Positions 44,722 to 56,600 of a stretch of 64,000 bases of DNA are shown here, in pieces (the first letter of the stretch is position 1; each line of letters begins with the position of its first letter). The notes beneath the pieces were generated by a model. That model was not told the origin of the DNA and ran no database searches. It worked only from the letters and a program-made list of their open reading frames with translations. Origin of the DNA: Rhodotorula mucilaginosa (Eukaryota > Basidiomycota > Microbotryomycetes > Sporidiobolales > Sporidiobolaceae); NCBI GenBank assembly GCA_034406715.1, contig CP137872.1:806001-870000 (forward strand). Reading direction: 5' to 3'. The position numbers and the translations under genes are program-made.

Positions 44722-47070
44722 ATGGCGACACCTGAGATGAGCGAATCAGCACCCGGCCCGGCGTCTGATGCACAAAGAGCCTTGCAGCACCACTCGACGC
44801 CAGAGCGTTCGCACGAGTCGTCCGGCAGCGGCGTCTCGGTCATCTACCATCCGTCCGAGAACGGGTCTTCCTTCGAGTCAACATTCGAAGCTTTGCGCAT
44901 CTCGGGGGACCACGAGCCAGACTCTTCGATCGAGTTTATCCTGACCCCGCCGCGCGCGCCCAACGTGCCCGCCTTGGTCGTGGTCGACGACTCGATGATC
45001 GTCTCCCCGCTGCCGGATCCAGTCACGCACATGCCTTGCGCTTCGCCAGATGACGCTCAACGAAGAGACGCGTCCTCCGAGGAGACGACAGAGCAGACCC
45101 CGAGACCAACGGTGCTTAACCCGCTCGTTCCGCCTTTCCGCGCCGTCCCGATCTCAACGGCAGACGAAGCAAGGCCTCTCACGGGCCACGTGATACTTGC
45201 TCGCTTCCACAGTATCATCAAGGATGGCAAAAACATGATCGGCGAGCTCCGTTTGGACGCAAAGGTCGCGCTTGCAGACCTCGGCCTCAAACCGATTCCT
45301 TCGCTTCATGGATCTGCTCTGCTTCCGTATGCCCGGAACCCGTCGTAAGCACAACGATTTGACTGTCATATCTGGAAAGAAGCTGCATGCTGACTCGCAG
45401 GTGGCGAATCACCCTCAGCGGCGTCGACTCGTTCCGCTTCTCGGTCGAAGAGGACGAGGAAGCTTTCAGCGTGAGTTGCCATCTCGAGACGCATGTCGAA
45501 CGACGGATGCCGAGCGGTGCGCTAACGAGCATCACTGTAGCCTGTCGAAGAAGGGGTCAGCGCGCGCCCGCGGCCAGGACCGCTACCGCTGCCGGGCAAC
45601 GCACGCTACACCTACGCAGGAAGACTTGCTCAACAGCGAAACAGCTCGGCGCCGGCAGCTCTCGGAGGCTCGGCGAACGCCACCGACGCCACCTCAAGAG
45701 GCACTCCACAGAAGAGCGCCACCAAAAGTCCACGCCGCCGCGGACAAGGAACCGCCGCGGTCCAACAACCAGTGCTTGCTCCCGAACCAGGTTCCACGAG
45801 CCATGCTCCCAAGGAAAGCATCGGTAGCGAGGACGGCGCGGCGGCGCAGAGCGCACATGAAGCGGCGATTTTGGAGCAACGACGGCGCTCCTTCTTGCAG
45901 CACGCTCAGCAGGTTCAGCTCGCGCAACAAGCTCAACTGGAGTCGCTCAGGGCTCAACTCGCCTCCACGCTCAACCTCTACACCGCGCCAAGTCCCCAAC
46001 CTTTTCAGGCAGGGAGAATTGCCGCGCCGTCGCCTGGCCTTCCTTTTTCTCCTGCTCACAGTCCGCAGCCGAACAGTCCCAGTTTTACCAGCCCGATGCT
46101 GTTCTCTCCTCCGACCGCGGATGTTGCGCATTTCCAGAACGTCGTCATGGGACCTGGCGGTCATGTTCGCGTCGTCGATCCGCTTGAGCTTGCGGGACTG
46201 AGCGCGCATCAGCCGGCGCCGTCGACACTTTACCAACGTGCCTCTGTCTCGAGCCCGCTTACCGACACGTCTAGCAGCGCGTGGGGCTCGGCACCTGAAG
46301 CAAGCTCTCAGTCAGCGCAGGTCGTCGACCAGTCGAGCTCTCAACGCGGTGCTTCGGCGGACAAGCAAAAGAGCGGAGGTCGGCGCCGTGCTCATGGGAG
46401 GAACAAGAGTGACATCGGTACGGCGAAAAAAGTCTTGCCCGAGCAAGCCAGACGCAAGTCAACTACGTCCAGCTTCCCCTCGCGCGATCAAGAGCGCAGG
46501 TCATCGATCCCGCCCTCGATCAAGGTCTTGCCGGCGTCGCCGACTCAAAAGCGCACCATTCCTGACGATGACTTGGAACAAGTCGCCAAACCTACCGAGG
46601 GTGCCGTCGCTGCTACAAATCCGCCTGACTCGTCTGACTTGCCCCGCGCGGATGTTGGCAAAGGTGCTTCACGTGTCAAGGCACGTCGCGCTTTCACCGA
46701 AATCGGCAACCAAGCGGCGGATGAGAAGCAGCCAACCGCAGACAGCGTCAAGCAACGTCGCGCTTCAGAACCGGCGCTGAGCGCCTCTGCCGATGCGATT
46801 CCAACCTTGCCTGAGCCAGCCAAACACTCGAAGCAGCTGAAGAAAGGAGAATCTCAAGGCAGGAGTGATCTCGATCGGGCGAGCATGCCGGAAACTTCTC
46901 ACCTGAGCCCGGGACGCGACTTCTCGGACGCGACTTGCCCTCCTTCACCTAGCACGTCTACTACGTCGAGCTCGACTCCGGTCCCCAAGGCGTCAAAGGG
47001 CAAAAGGCGCTGGAAACGCCGCGGCAAGAAGCAGAGCGCTCCCTCGCCGGCGGGCGAGACCGAAGCGTAG
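44722..47070 (+). CDS. Unknown Ser/Pro-rich protein with Gln-rich helix and basic C-terminus
   Basis: No family was recognised. The start MATPEMSESAPGPASD is chosen because an acidic, disordered N-terminus follows. A structured portion is suggested by GHVILARFHSIIKDGKNMIG, ELRLDAKVALADLGLKP and, after an intron at about 45345-45401, WRITLSGVDSFRFSVEEDEE. A second intron (about 45471-45540) joins PVEEGVSARPRPGPLPLPG. A likely coiled coil follows (SAHEAAILEQRRRSFLQHAQ then QVQLAQQAQLESLRAQLAS). The rest is low complexity with several basic clusters, and the C-terminus has KGKRRWKRRGKKQ, a possible nuclear or RNA-binding patch. It ends at TAG 47068-47070. A role in RNA or chromatin is a guess. 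Confidence 0.6.
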
Positions 47071-47285
47071 GGGATCCCGCCGCTGTTCATCGCTTGTTTC
47101 TCCAGTACTGTTCGTATATCGCTTGTTTGCAATGCTTCCTGACAGAGCCTAAGAGTTCGTCACGAGAACGTTGCACTTGAGAAAGCGGCGGGCACAACTC
47201 AATCCCTCTCCGACCGACGCATCAGGATGCGGTCTTTACAGCACACACGCAACGAAATAGACTAAATACACTTAGTGGCACAGCA
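47071..47285. terminator. Convergent 3' ends
   Basis: A short gap between the convergent + strand unknown gene and the P450 gene; it probably contains both polyadenylation sites. Confidence 0.35.
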
Positions 47286-49734
47286 TTACTCGTCGACCGG
47301 CGCCAAACTGACGCGAAGCGGGAGCTTGTTGCCGTCCGTCTCTTCGCCGATGACGAGCGGGCGCGTGACGATGACCGAGCGGCGTTCGACTTTGAAGTCG
47401 GGGTCGCGGAGGTCGAACTGGAACGTGTCGACGAGGACCGAGAGGATCGCTTTGAGTTCGAGGACCGCAAACTGCGTAGGGGAAATCGGCGAGACGTGAG
47501 TAAGAGCCGTCTCCTTGCTTTCGTACACTCCCGGCCACCGTTTCCCCCGTTCGCCTATACCACGTACCTTGTAGCCGATGCAGCTCCTCGGTCCAGCAAT
47601 GAACGTCAAGAGGTTGCTCCACACGCCGACGCCACCCTCAATCTTTTTCGACCCCGGCGTCCCTCGCTCACTCTCGATCCACCGCTCAGGCCTAAACTCG
47701 TCCGCGTCCGGTCCGAAGATCTCTTTCGAGTGGTTCATGGCGTAGATCGGGATAAAGATCACTTGCCCCTTCTTGACCGGGATCGACGAGATGGTCTTGT
47801 TCGGGTCGGTTGCGGACCGGACGGGCTTGGAGAGCGGGATGTGGTCCGTAATGGCCGAGTGGCGGACCGTCGCGGTGACGGGTGGATCGAACCGCAGAAT
47901 CTCGCGCTGCAGCGTCATGTATAAAAGTCAGTATTGTGGTCCGCGCCAACCAAAAAGCGGTCAGAAGGCGGAAAGCGCACGCAAACGGCGTCAAGGTACG
48001 GAAGCGCGTCCAGCTCGCGACTGTCGAGTTCGTCCCTCCCCTCCGCAAGCGCCTTTCGCCTTGCCTCGCGCAACTCGTGCCTCAGCTTGGTCTGGATCTC
48101 GTGCTTCTGAGCGAGCGCAAACAAAGTCCACGTCGTCGCCGTCGAGGTCGTCTCGTGTCCCGCAAGCAGGAAAGTCTGTGCGTGTGCGCGCGCGTGACGA
48201 ACAAGGTAGTTTTAGTCTCGAGATGGAGCGCGGAGATGTGACACTTTGCGGGATCTTTTTGACGCACCGTGAGCTGACCGCGCAGTTCTTCTTGGGTCAT
48301 CCGCGCTTTGCCTTCGCCCTGAGTCGATTTGACTGCATCGCGAACGCAAATCAGGAGGGTGTCCGACGCACCAGAAGAGTGGACGTGACGTGGCGAACTC
48401 ACGGAGCAGCGCAATCAAGTCCTTTCCACCTCGGACGCTGTCAACCCCGTCCTTCTCAACCTCGTCGCCAATCTTGTACTCGATAATCTTGTTACTCTCA
48501 CTCTCGACCGTCTTGAACGCCTCTCGGACTTTACGGATCCGCTCGTTCGGGATCCAGTCGGCAATCTTGAGGATCGGGACGGCGCGGACGACCTTGCCGA
48601 GGAAGCGTTGGTACATCAAGCGGCTTGCGGAAGGTCGCCGGGCAGAAGCGTTGGGGGAGAACATGCCGTTGAAGGCGCGGCCGAGGGCGTTGGTCGAGTT
48701 GGGGTCGAGCGAGTGGAACTTGTACCCAAAGCCGGCTGGAGATGGTCATTTTGCATTAGCTGCGTATTCCGAGGAAGAAGGAGAGGCTCATTGACTGACC
48801 GTCACCGATAATGTCGAGTGTGAGCTTGTTCAACCACGCGACAACGTTGAGGACTCGTTCTCCCTCTTTCCTCCCCTCGCGACTCGCATAATACCTGTCC
48901 TCGCTCTCCTTGTCCTTGAACGCGTGTTCGTCGCGGTGTGTTGACCCTTCATCGAGGAGCAACTCTTTCCACAAGTCTCGCAACTGATGCGAGTACTGAA
49001 AGAACGTCGGGACGAGTTCGCGGAGGTGCGCGGGCCCAAAGGAAGGATTCATGATCCGGCGTTGGCGGCGGTGGTCGTCCCCCTCGGCAAAGAGGATCCC
49101 CTTGCCGAGGATCATGGCCAAGTCACCGCGGACTTCCTCCGGTTTGGGATAGTCGTACGAGCGCGAGACGAGGACATGATTCAGTGCCGCCGGGTCGCAC
49201 AGCATGAGTCGGTCTTCTCTGCACGCCGTACATGCCGGAAAATGTCAGCGGACTATGGACGCTTGCAATCCTGTTGATACGCCGTATAAGTCGCAGGCAG
49301 CGAAACGCTCGCTTCCGAGCTGGCATCCGCTCGAGGGAGCATGACACGGCCACTTACCCAAAGAACCCAGTATAGCGCACGACCGAGCCGAACTCGTCCA
49401 TCCATTTCACGCCCGGTCTGCCTGGTTCCGCCTCGAGGATGGTCGGCAACGATCCCCAGAGGAACGATTCCCTCTTGGGTCCGGGCACCTCGCGCAAGTT
49501 GGACAAATGCGGGTGCAGGAGCGTATAGAGCAGGATGTAGACGATGTAGCCGATCCAGGTCCCGATGGCGGAGAGTCTGCATGGACGCAAAGCACGGACG
49601 GACTGTCAGCGTAGGCGAGCGCGTTCGGAGCGTAAATCGGAACTTCCGAGTGGGGGCAGGAGGAGCGAGACTCACAGAGCGAACCAGATCGGATGCTGCC
49701 AGCCAAAGGCGAGCACGCGGTCTACGAAGGTCAT
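47286..49734 (-). CDS. Cytochrome P450 monooxygenase
   Basis: A microsomal P450 of roughly 550-600 residues. The N-terminus MTFVDRVLAFGWQHPIW and the following hydrophobic exon (IGYIVYILLYTLLHPHL) form an ER anchor, followed by the proline-rich hinge REVPGPKRESFLWGSLP. The C-helix region WxxxR is replaced by DDHRRQRRIMNPSFGPAHLR, typical of the CYP family. The I-helix oxygen-binding motif is LLAGHETTSTATTWTLFAL, the ExxR motif is in LQREILRFDPPV, the PERF-like segment is DEFRPERWI, and the heme-binding loop is FIAGPRSCIGYKFA with the axial Cys. The C-terminus reads GNKLPLRVSLAPVDE. About nine introns split the gene. All key residues are present. Substrate cannot be predicted; its neighbours (an unknown protein and FKBP12) give no pathway hint. 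Confidence 0.92.
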
Positions 49735-50093
49735 CTTGGCCCTCTACACGAATCTCCGGAGGCAAGCAACCGAGAGAGAGAGACGGAGAGAGGAAGAGGA
49801 GCCGACGGGCATCGGTCTGTCTCTTGCGCCGACCCTCGTATTTTTGGTCTTTCCACGTACTGACTGTATGGAACTTCCACGTAGCGACATCCGAGAACCC
49901 CGCGAAACGTCGAGCTGAGACGAATGATACGACTTCTCTTTTGAATTGTCACACTCAATGCGGCCAAGATACCGAATCACAAGAGGGCGACGCTCCTCCC
50001 ATCGATAAAGACCTTCATTTTTGTTCACCCGTATTCCGGTTCAGTTCAGGGTGGAGTACCCCGGCGACTGAAAATCGAGGCGGAACCGGCTCT
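49735..50093. other. P450 promoter and FKBP12 3' flank
   Basis: Both genes are on the - strand. A GA/CT-rich tract (GAGAGAGAGACGGAGAGAGG near 49771) lies just upstream of the P450 start, perhaps a GAGA-like promoter element. No gene is seen. Confidence 0.4.
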
Positions 50094-51227
50094 CTACTGG
50101 ATCTTGAGGAGCTCGACCTCGAAGACGAGGGGCGAGTTGGCGGGGATGACGGGCGGGAAGCCACGCTCGCCACTGTCGGTACGGGACATGGTCAGCAAGT
50201 TTAGATGACTCGTATAGAGAGAGAGAAAGGGAGAAAGACGCACTAGGCGTAGTCGGGAGTGCAGATCAGCTTGGCCTTCTGGCCGAGCGAAAGCTGCGGG
50301 ACACCCTCATCCCAGCCCTTGATGACACGGCCGACACTGTCCGGTCAGCATGGGCAAAACTGTCAGCTCGAGTCGGTCTCGGTCGGGGGTAACACAAGCG
50401 AGCGAGGGAGCGAGCGAGCGAAGGGAAACGAAAAGCAAGGACGGACCCGATCTGGGTGACGAACGGCTGGCCGCGGTCGCGCGACGAGTCGAACTTGGAG
50501 CCGTTCGACTGGAGGGTGCCGACGTAGTGCTGTCGGGACGTAGCGAGGACAACCCAGAGTCAGAGTCAGTTGCGTGAAGACGGCGAAACTCTGTTGACGC
50601 TAAAGGAGCTTTTTTTCTTTCCGGCTCCGCCCGTTCTTTGAGGTAAAAGGCTCACCATGTGGACTGCAAACAGTTGATCAAGTGAGTGCCGAGGACAAGT
50701 GGGCGCACGCATCAGCTACACCGCGCGCAAGAAGACGCAGGGACCGGCCGCGGAATCGGCCGTCTCTCGCTGCGCACTCACCGGTCTGGCCGGGCTTGGG
50801 GAACTGCATCATCCAGATAGCCGGTGTGTCAGCTGTCAGGGGAACGAGCGAGGATGAACTCGGGAGCGGGAACCCACGTTCTGGCCGTCGCCGGGGGAGA
50901 TGGTCTCGACAGTAACACTATTGTCGGCGCACTCGGGTCAGTCACTTTGGTCCCTCGACACAAATTTCATTGGTTGTCCGAGGCGTCTTGGGTTTAAGAG
51001 CAAGAGACCGGCCTCGCGCGGCGCAGAGCGGGATATCTCCTTTTGGGGAGGGAGGTCCACACCCCCGATGGAGAGCGAGTGCCTCTGTAACGTGTCGCAC
51101 GCCGTGTTCGAATCCGGGCTCGACAGCATCGAAGACGCCCTCCCTCTAGCCGGCGTCCCCGATTCCCGTAGAAGACCCGGGGCGAGGAGGTGATGACGAT
51201 GAGAACGCGGGAGCAGACTGACCCCAT
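50094..51227 (-). CDS. FPR1: FKBP12-type peptidyl-prolyl isomerase
   Basis: A small cytosolic PPIase and receptor of rapamycin/FK506. Seven exons are predicted, giving [91 protein letters not shown] and [17 protein letters not shown], about 108 residues in total. These include the FKBP drug-pocket residues: Tyr of HYVG, Phe/Asp of KFDSS, Phe of QPF, VIKGW, and the 80s-loop Tyr in YAYGERG. The first coding exon is only five bases (ATGGG, 51223-51227), and exon 4 is eight bases (50656-50663, encoding part of Val-His-Met). The 305-bp first intron is long for this genome. These tiny exons restore the exact family sequence, so I trust them. The symbol follows the yeast name. Confidence 0.93.
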
Positions 51228-51503
51228 GTTGCGAGCTGTAGCGGAGAAGGACCTGGCGGAGCGCGAGGCACAGAGACCGAGGGATTGGCGGGTGAGTACA
51301 CTGGACAGCATTAGCGCAGCTCGTAGACGCGTGCGGACAGACTCACAGAAGAGGTTGGAGCACGAGAAAGAGGACGGCGCGCCTTGGCTCGCCCCTTGGC
51401 TAATTCCAATTTGTATAGCGAAGCATCTGTAATCCGTCAATACAAACCTGCCTCCCAATTCGCCGCGACCTTCTCTCGTCCTCATTCACTCTAACGCACA
51501 ACG
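51228..51503. promoter_or_regulatory. Divergent promoter FKBP12 / small protein gene
   Basis: A 276-bp shared upstream region. An AATTCCAATTTGTATAG stretch near 51401 is the only A/T-rich part and may act as a core promoter; no specific factor site is assigned. Confidence 0.4.
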
Positions 51504-52424
51504 ATGTCTGCCTCGCCGACAGCCCCCACAGCCTCGAATAGCCGCACACTGGCGCCCAGCACGTCGCCGCAGCCTCAGTCGACCGTCATCACCGTGCCGA
51601 AGCGGATCGAACCTCCAGCGGCCGCCTCTGCGAAACCCAAAAACCTCTTTACAAAGTGAGTGCGGGCGGATCCTCCACCATTCCGTGAGAGAATGAGCAG
51701 CCTTGTACAGTAGAGCTGCTCGCCCGCCGCGTCGACGCATGGGAAGTTCGCCCGCTCACCTGTTTACCCCACTTCTTCCCTTTTGGCAGCGACGGCTCCT
51801 TTCTCGAGCGGTTCAAGAAGAACGCAGTCCCGACACCAGATCAGGAAAAGAAGGAACGAGAAGAAGCCCTCGCCAGGTGAGCTGTCCCAACCCTTGATCC
51901 CCGTCGCGCTGACCGAAAAATCGCGCTTTCGAGACGGAGACAGGGCCGCGGGTCAAAGGTGCACATGTACAGTACGCTGACGCGTGTTGCCTTCTTCTCT
52001 TCCCACGCATGCTCTCCCTCCTGCCCTCCGCGCTGACCTGCCGCCCCCTCTCGAAACTTCCGCTCGCTGCACCCGCAGGAAAAAAGCGCTCGAAGAACGC
52101 TTGTAAGTCGGCGAGTTGTGTAGTATCAAGCATACAATCAGGCGCTGATCAGTCCTGTTGGTGTCACCGTCGACTTGCAGCAAGCGGCGCGGCAAGCGTC
52201 CCTCGTCCGCAACTGCTTCCACCTCGCCAACTGACGGCGCCACACCTTCTCCCTCGCCCACCGACGACACGAGCAGCAGCAGCAGCAAGCGAAGACGAAC
52301 CGAAGACGGCAGCAGCGGTGGCGGCAGCGAGAGACCACTGACCGAGTACGAGAAAGAGGTGCGCAAGCTCGAGTCGAGGCTCCTCAAGGATGAAGGGTCG
52401 TCGCTCCGTCCGCTCATGAAATGA
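51504..52424 (+). CDS. Small charged, disordered protein with DGSFLERFKK motif
   Basis: Exons give MSASPTAPTASNSRTLAP, a Ser/Pro-rich part with KPKNLFTN, then DGSFLERFKKNAVPTPDQEK and KEREEALAR. After further short exons (KKALEERF) comes SKRRGKRPSSATASTS, a Ser run, KRRRTEDGSS and the conserved-looking end PLTEYEKEVRKLESRLLKDE, LRPLMK. It is about 170 residues. The DGSFLERFK stretch followed by a basic tail resembles small nuclear proteins of unknown function, but I cannot name the family. KRRR-type clusters suggest nuclear location. It shares its promoter region with FKBP12. Exon joins in the middle are moderately certain. Confidence 0.6.
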
Positions 52425-52582
52425 GAACCCCGCTTTTTTCGACCGCTGCCACCTCTCTCCTGTCTCTCGAGAAAGAGAAAGATTGTTCGCCATTCTCGCG
52501 AGCTTTACAGATTCCAAGTCGTGGCCTCTCCTACGACTTCCGCTCCCGCTCCTCCTCCTTCTTTGGATGGCGCAGGGCGAGT
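52425..52582. terminator. Convergent 3' ends
   Basis: A short gap between two converging genes with C/T-rich sequence; it likely contains both polyadenylation signals. Confidence 0.35.
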
Positions 52583-53297
52583 TTAGGCCTCGGCGGCAAA
52601 GTCCTCCTTCTCCGACTTGATAGTCAAGTCGGACAGGTCAGCCTGGGTCCCGACCTGGACGTTGTTCGGCGATTGCTGGTTGAACGTGCTGTTCACATTG
52701 CGCGGGGTCAGTTTTTTCGGACCTCGCGGTTGATGAGAGAGAGGGGGGGGGGCAGCGGCCGACTCACCCGAGGTACCTGAGCCTGCGCATCCGCGGCCTC
52801 TCTGCCTCCTGGAACAACAACTTGTCATCGGCAGCCTGCTTGGCCAACTCGAGGTGCTTCTCGTTCCGCTCCTTGTACTTGTCGGCGTCGGGCGCCAAGT
52901 TGTGCGAGATGTACCGCGTCAGGTACGGCGGGACGGTGCCGACCTTCTCTTCGACCTTGTCGACGAGTTCAGAGGGCGAAGGGACCTTGTCGGACGAGTC
53001 GGCGAGGCGGAGGTACAGGAAGACGCCGACCGCCGCGAGCGACAGGGTGCGCCAGAACGGAGCGTTGAAGCCTGGCGGGGGAGGGGGATCTATGTCAGTC
53101 TACTGGATGTGTGATAGAGATCGGAAGGCGCCCGCTCACCCTCTTGCGGGTAGACTTCGGCCGTCTCGGCAGCAGCAGCACCAGCGTGCGCCTCTGTCGA
53201 AGCGAACCTGCGCGCCGCGGGCAGGCGAGCCGGCACGGGCAAGCGGGCAGCAGTCGCTGTTGGTCGTGCGAGGCGAGTCAAGACTGCGCGCTGCATC
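52583..53297 (-). CDS. Small mitochondrial single-pass membrane protein (unknown function)
   Basis: The N-terminus MQRAVLTRLARPTATAARLP followed by ARLPAARRFASTEAHAG is a typical Arg-rich mitochondrial presequence with a likely cleavage near RRFAST. One predicted TM (APFWRTLSLAAVGVFLYLRL) is followed by KVPSPSELVDKVEEKVGTVP, PYLTRYISHNLAPDADKYKE and KQAADDKLLFQEAERPRMRR. After a last intron it ends STFNQQSPNNVQVGTQADLS and FAAEA. The pattern looks like a conserved fungal inner-membrane protein, but I cannot name it. The start is taken at 53297 because an upstream in-frame ATG would add a poly-Thr run encoded by an ACG repeat. Confidence 0.65.
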
Positions 53298-53322
53298 GTC
53301 GTCGTCGTCGTCGTCGTCGTAG
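53298..53322. repeat. CGT/ACG trinucleotide microsatellite
   Basis: About eight uninterrupted CGT units on the + strand (ACG on the - strand) abut the ATG of the mitochondrial gene, so they lie in its 5' UTR. Confidence 0.8.
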
Positions 53323-53629
53323 TTGGTGTGAGAGGCCGCCCCGTCGTCGTCTCGCTCCGCGCGCCAATCGAATTCGCACAAGTCCGGAGTCGGAATTTCA
53401 CTTTCGCACGGTATAGCTTTCTAAACTCATCTAAGGGGCTTTAGTAACGCTTCTTGAGACCAGATCTGGCTCGAGATGAATTTTTCTTCTTACGTCTAAT
53501 CAGGCAAAGGTCGCACGCGCCCGAGGGGATGCTCGAGGAGGACATAGAAGGCACACACAACAAGGCTAGAAGGAGATCGATGCGCAGGTATACAAAGCAC
53601 AAGCCTTCCGGGATAGAGGCAGCGGAACA

Positions 53630-53646
53630 AAGAGAGAGAGAGAGAG
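53630..53646. repeat. (GA)n microsatellite
   Basis: An AGAGAGAGAGAG tract lies a few bases beyond the stop of the Zn2Cys6 gene, in its probable 3' UTR. Confidence 0.75.
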
Positions 53647-53652
53647 CTCAGC

Positions 53653-56600
53653 TCAGACATTGACGGCGGCCGGAGCAATGTTGCTCATGACACTCGTCAG
53701 GTTGGCGAGCGCCGTCTGACCGGTCGGGTCCACCTTGACGCGGTCGCACTCGGGCAGGCAGATATCGGGTCGGTCCAGCAACGAAACAAGCGAAGCCGCC
53801 ATGAGAGCTGCGGCGCAAAGAAGTCAAGCGTGAGCATCTTAGCGCCCGCAGAGAGAGAGAGAGTGAAGAACGGACTCACGGCCGACCGGCGTCCGGAAAT
53901 GCTCCAAGCGGGCAATGATACTCGTCACGATTTGGGTCAAGTGTCGCACCTCGTCCTCGAGCGTCGGGCTCGAAGCCATACCCGGATGCCCGGATGAGGG
54001 AGGGTACGTCGGCGGCATGCCCTTGAATTGACGGATCGCCATCTGCCGCAGGTAAGTGCGCGCGGCGACGGTCCAGCAAAAGGAGAGGAACGGCGGGATT
54101 TGCCGGGGATGGAAAGAAGCGTCTGTGCAGACGAGATGAGAGGGAGGCGAATGGTCATCAGGATTTGCGCGTCGACGGTCAGCGGACGGAAAGCAACCGG
54201 ACGTACTGTTCAACACCTGCATATTCTGTAAGATGCTATTCGCCGCCTCGAGACACTTGAGCATACTCGGGTCGTTGTGCTCGCTCGTGCAGAACCGCTC
54301 GTGCAGGATGATGACGCTCGTCGCGACGAGTGACGGGCACAAGAACGCTTCGGGCTCGAGCAGCGCGACGAGCTGCGCGGGGGCTTTGCGACCAAAGTTC
54401 TCGAGCGCCGCTTCGAGCTTGGTAAAGGCGGGACTGCGGCGCCGACACCACCGCCGAGGTAAGCACGTATTGCAAGAGGTTGAGAAAGGGGCTGACAGAG
54501 TACGCACGAGGATCGGATCTTGGGGAACTCGGAAGGGTGCAGAGCTGATCTTTCGGGCGTAGCATTGGCCAAAGCGGTTGTGCCTATCGGACAGAGAACC
54601 GGATCAATCTCAAAGCTGCCAAACACGTCCGCAGAGAGGAACCGAAACTCACGGCTGACAAAGGTGCACACCCGGTTCAGCAGCACCGTCACCTTGAGGT
54701 TGATCTGCACGAGCCGGACGAGGTGCGGCGGATTCGTGACGAAGAAGCTCGGCGAATGTAGGTAGAGCGCCTCGCGCGCCAACGGGTCGTCCTGCAGTCG
54801 TATCGTCAGACGGGGCCGCGGGAAAGATAAAGCGGACGGAACAGGGGGATGAAGCTCACCCCGACTGGACCTGCCGCGGGGACTAGCGTAGTGATATCGC
54901 GCTCGTCGATGCAGCAAGCCCAACCCTTTCCATTCTCCGACGCGAATCAGCCCGACGTCCATCCGCTTATTGATTCAAGCGTCAGCACTCACCGTCGCCG
55001 CAGCCGAGAACGTTTCGACCGTGTAAGCGAACCACCAGGTGACCGACCGTTCCCGCGCTTCCTCCTCGTCCTGCGGGGGCGGTAACGCAGTACGGTGCGC
55101 GAGGAACGAAGACAGCGGGAGATGGTTCGGGAGGAAGATGTTGTGATTCAGGCCGAGCGAGGTGCAGATCCGGACGGCGATCGAGGTATCGATATAGGCG
55201 CGCGAGAAGCTGCGGGGAGGCGAGATTGCAGCCTGTTGAACGGGCATAGAGAAATCCAGGTCAACGAAGAGAGGACTTACCGGCCATGGTACAGGTTCAG
55301 ACAAGCAAAGAGGACAGCGGCTTGAGCCACTTGGAGGAGATTCCGCTCGGTGCGGAAGCCGAGCGGCAAGAGGTACTGCACGACGCAGAACTCGGTCAGC
55401 ATGGTTCCCAAACATTCTAAGCGCGACAGAACGATTTACCTCTGCCAGATCAGCATGGAAGACGGCCGGGCTCTGCCCCTCCGTCCAGTACCTCGCCTCT
55501 CCTTCCCAAGCATCCAGTCCCGCCAAATCCGTCGCCGTCGCAACCATCGCGTGCAGCAAGCACTCGGCCGGGTACTCTGGATGATCAGGCGGGCGTGCAA
55601 ACGCCGCCATGAAGCGCCTCCGGTTGATCAGGTCGATCGCCTCGTGCGGGTAATCGAAAAAGATGTTGACGAGCCGCGAGAGGGTCGTGTAGGAAGGGAG
55701 GCGAGGTCCGCTCGGCAAGATGGCGGCGGCGGGAGCAGTTAGGTCGTTGCTCATGTGCGCGGGGGCGGGCAGCAATTGCGGAGGATCTGAAAACGGGACG
55801 GGCCGCGGCGGACCGGACGAGCTGCTCGCGTCGGCGGTCGGAGGACCCCCCATCGGGGCGTAGGTCGGACTGGCGACAAATTGAGATGACATGATATGGC
55901 TGCCCGGATGGGAGAACGGAGGAGGCGGCGCTGCCGAAACAGGCGGGTTGTGCGGATGCGCTGCAAACGGCGGGTAGCCACCATTCCCCGACGCCGGTGT
56001 CGAATCTGCTCTGAACGGCGGGCCTTGCGACGTCGATTCAAAGCCGAACGCGCCGAACGGCGACCCGAGCGATCCGTTGTCCGACGCGAACGGGAACCGA
56101 GGTCCGAGGGCGGGTGCGGTCGCAGGATCGTAGAACGCTTGACCGCCCGCCGAGGCATGCCGAGGTCGCGGAGTTCGCTCAGCTGAGAGGCCCTGCATGC
56201 CCGTAGCCCCGGAAGTCGTGGCCGTGTGCGGTCTCGGTTGGTCGAGGTCGAGCTGCTGCGGGAACGGCAACATGGGCGGGTGCGGACCCTGAGCCGCGAC
56301 TGCCGCCGATTGGGCGTTGGCCTCGGCGCGGGCTTCGGCTTCGGCGAGTTTGCGCTCGAGGGTCTGGATCTTGGCTTCCAGGGCGTAGACTTTGCCGCCG
56401 CCGACGGGTTTCCGGCGTTCTTCCTCGGACGGGAAGTCGCACACGACGAGCGAAGGGTCTCTGCGAGTTCGCCTGGTCAACGCCGCTTCGTATGTGTCCC
56501 CTTTGCGCGACTCACTGTCCGAGGCGTATTGCGGTCGATATACAGACTCCGCATTGCGGCTGAACGCCGTCACCTGTGAGCGGGAGGTGTCAGGCCATGA

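Larger units (their letters stand above)
53298..53652. other. Promoter of mitochondrial gene and 3' flank of Zn2Cys6 gene
   Basis: About 355 bp with two simple repeats: a CGT trinucleotide run directly next to the start codon and a (GA)n tract near 53630-53646. No gene is seen. Confidence 0.5.
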
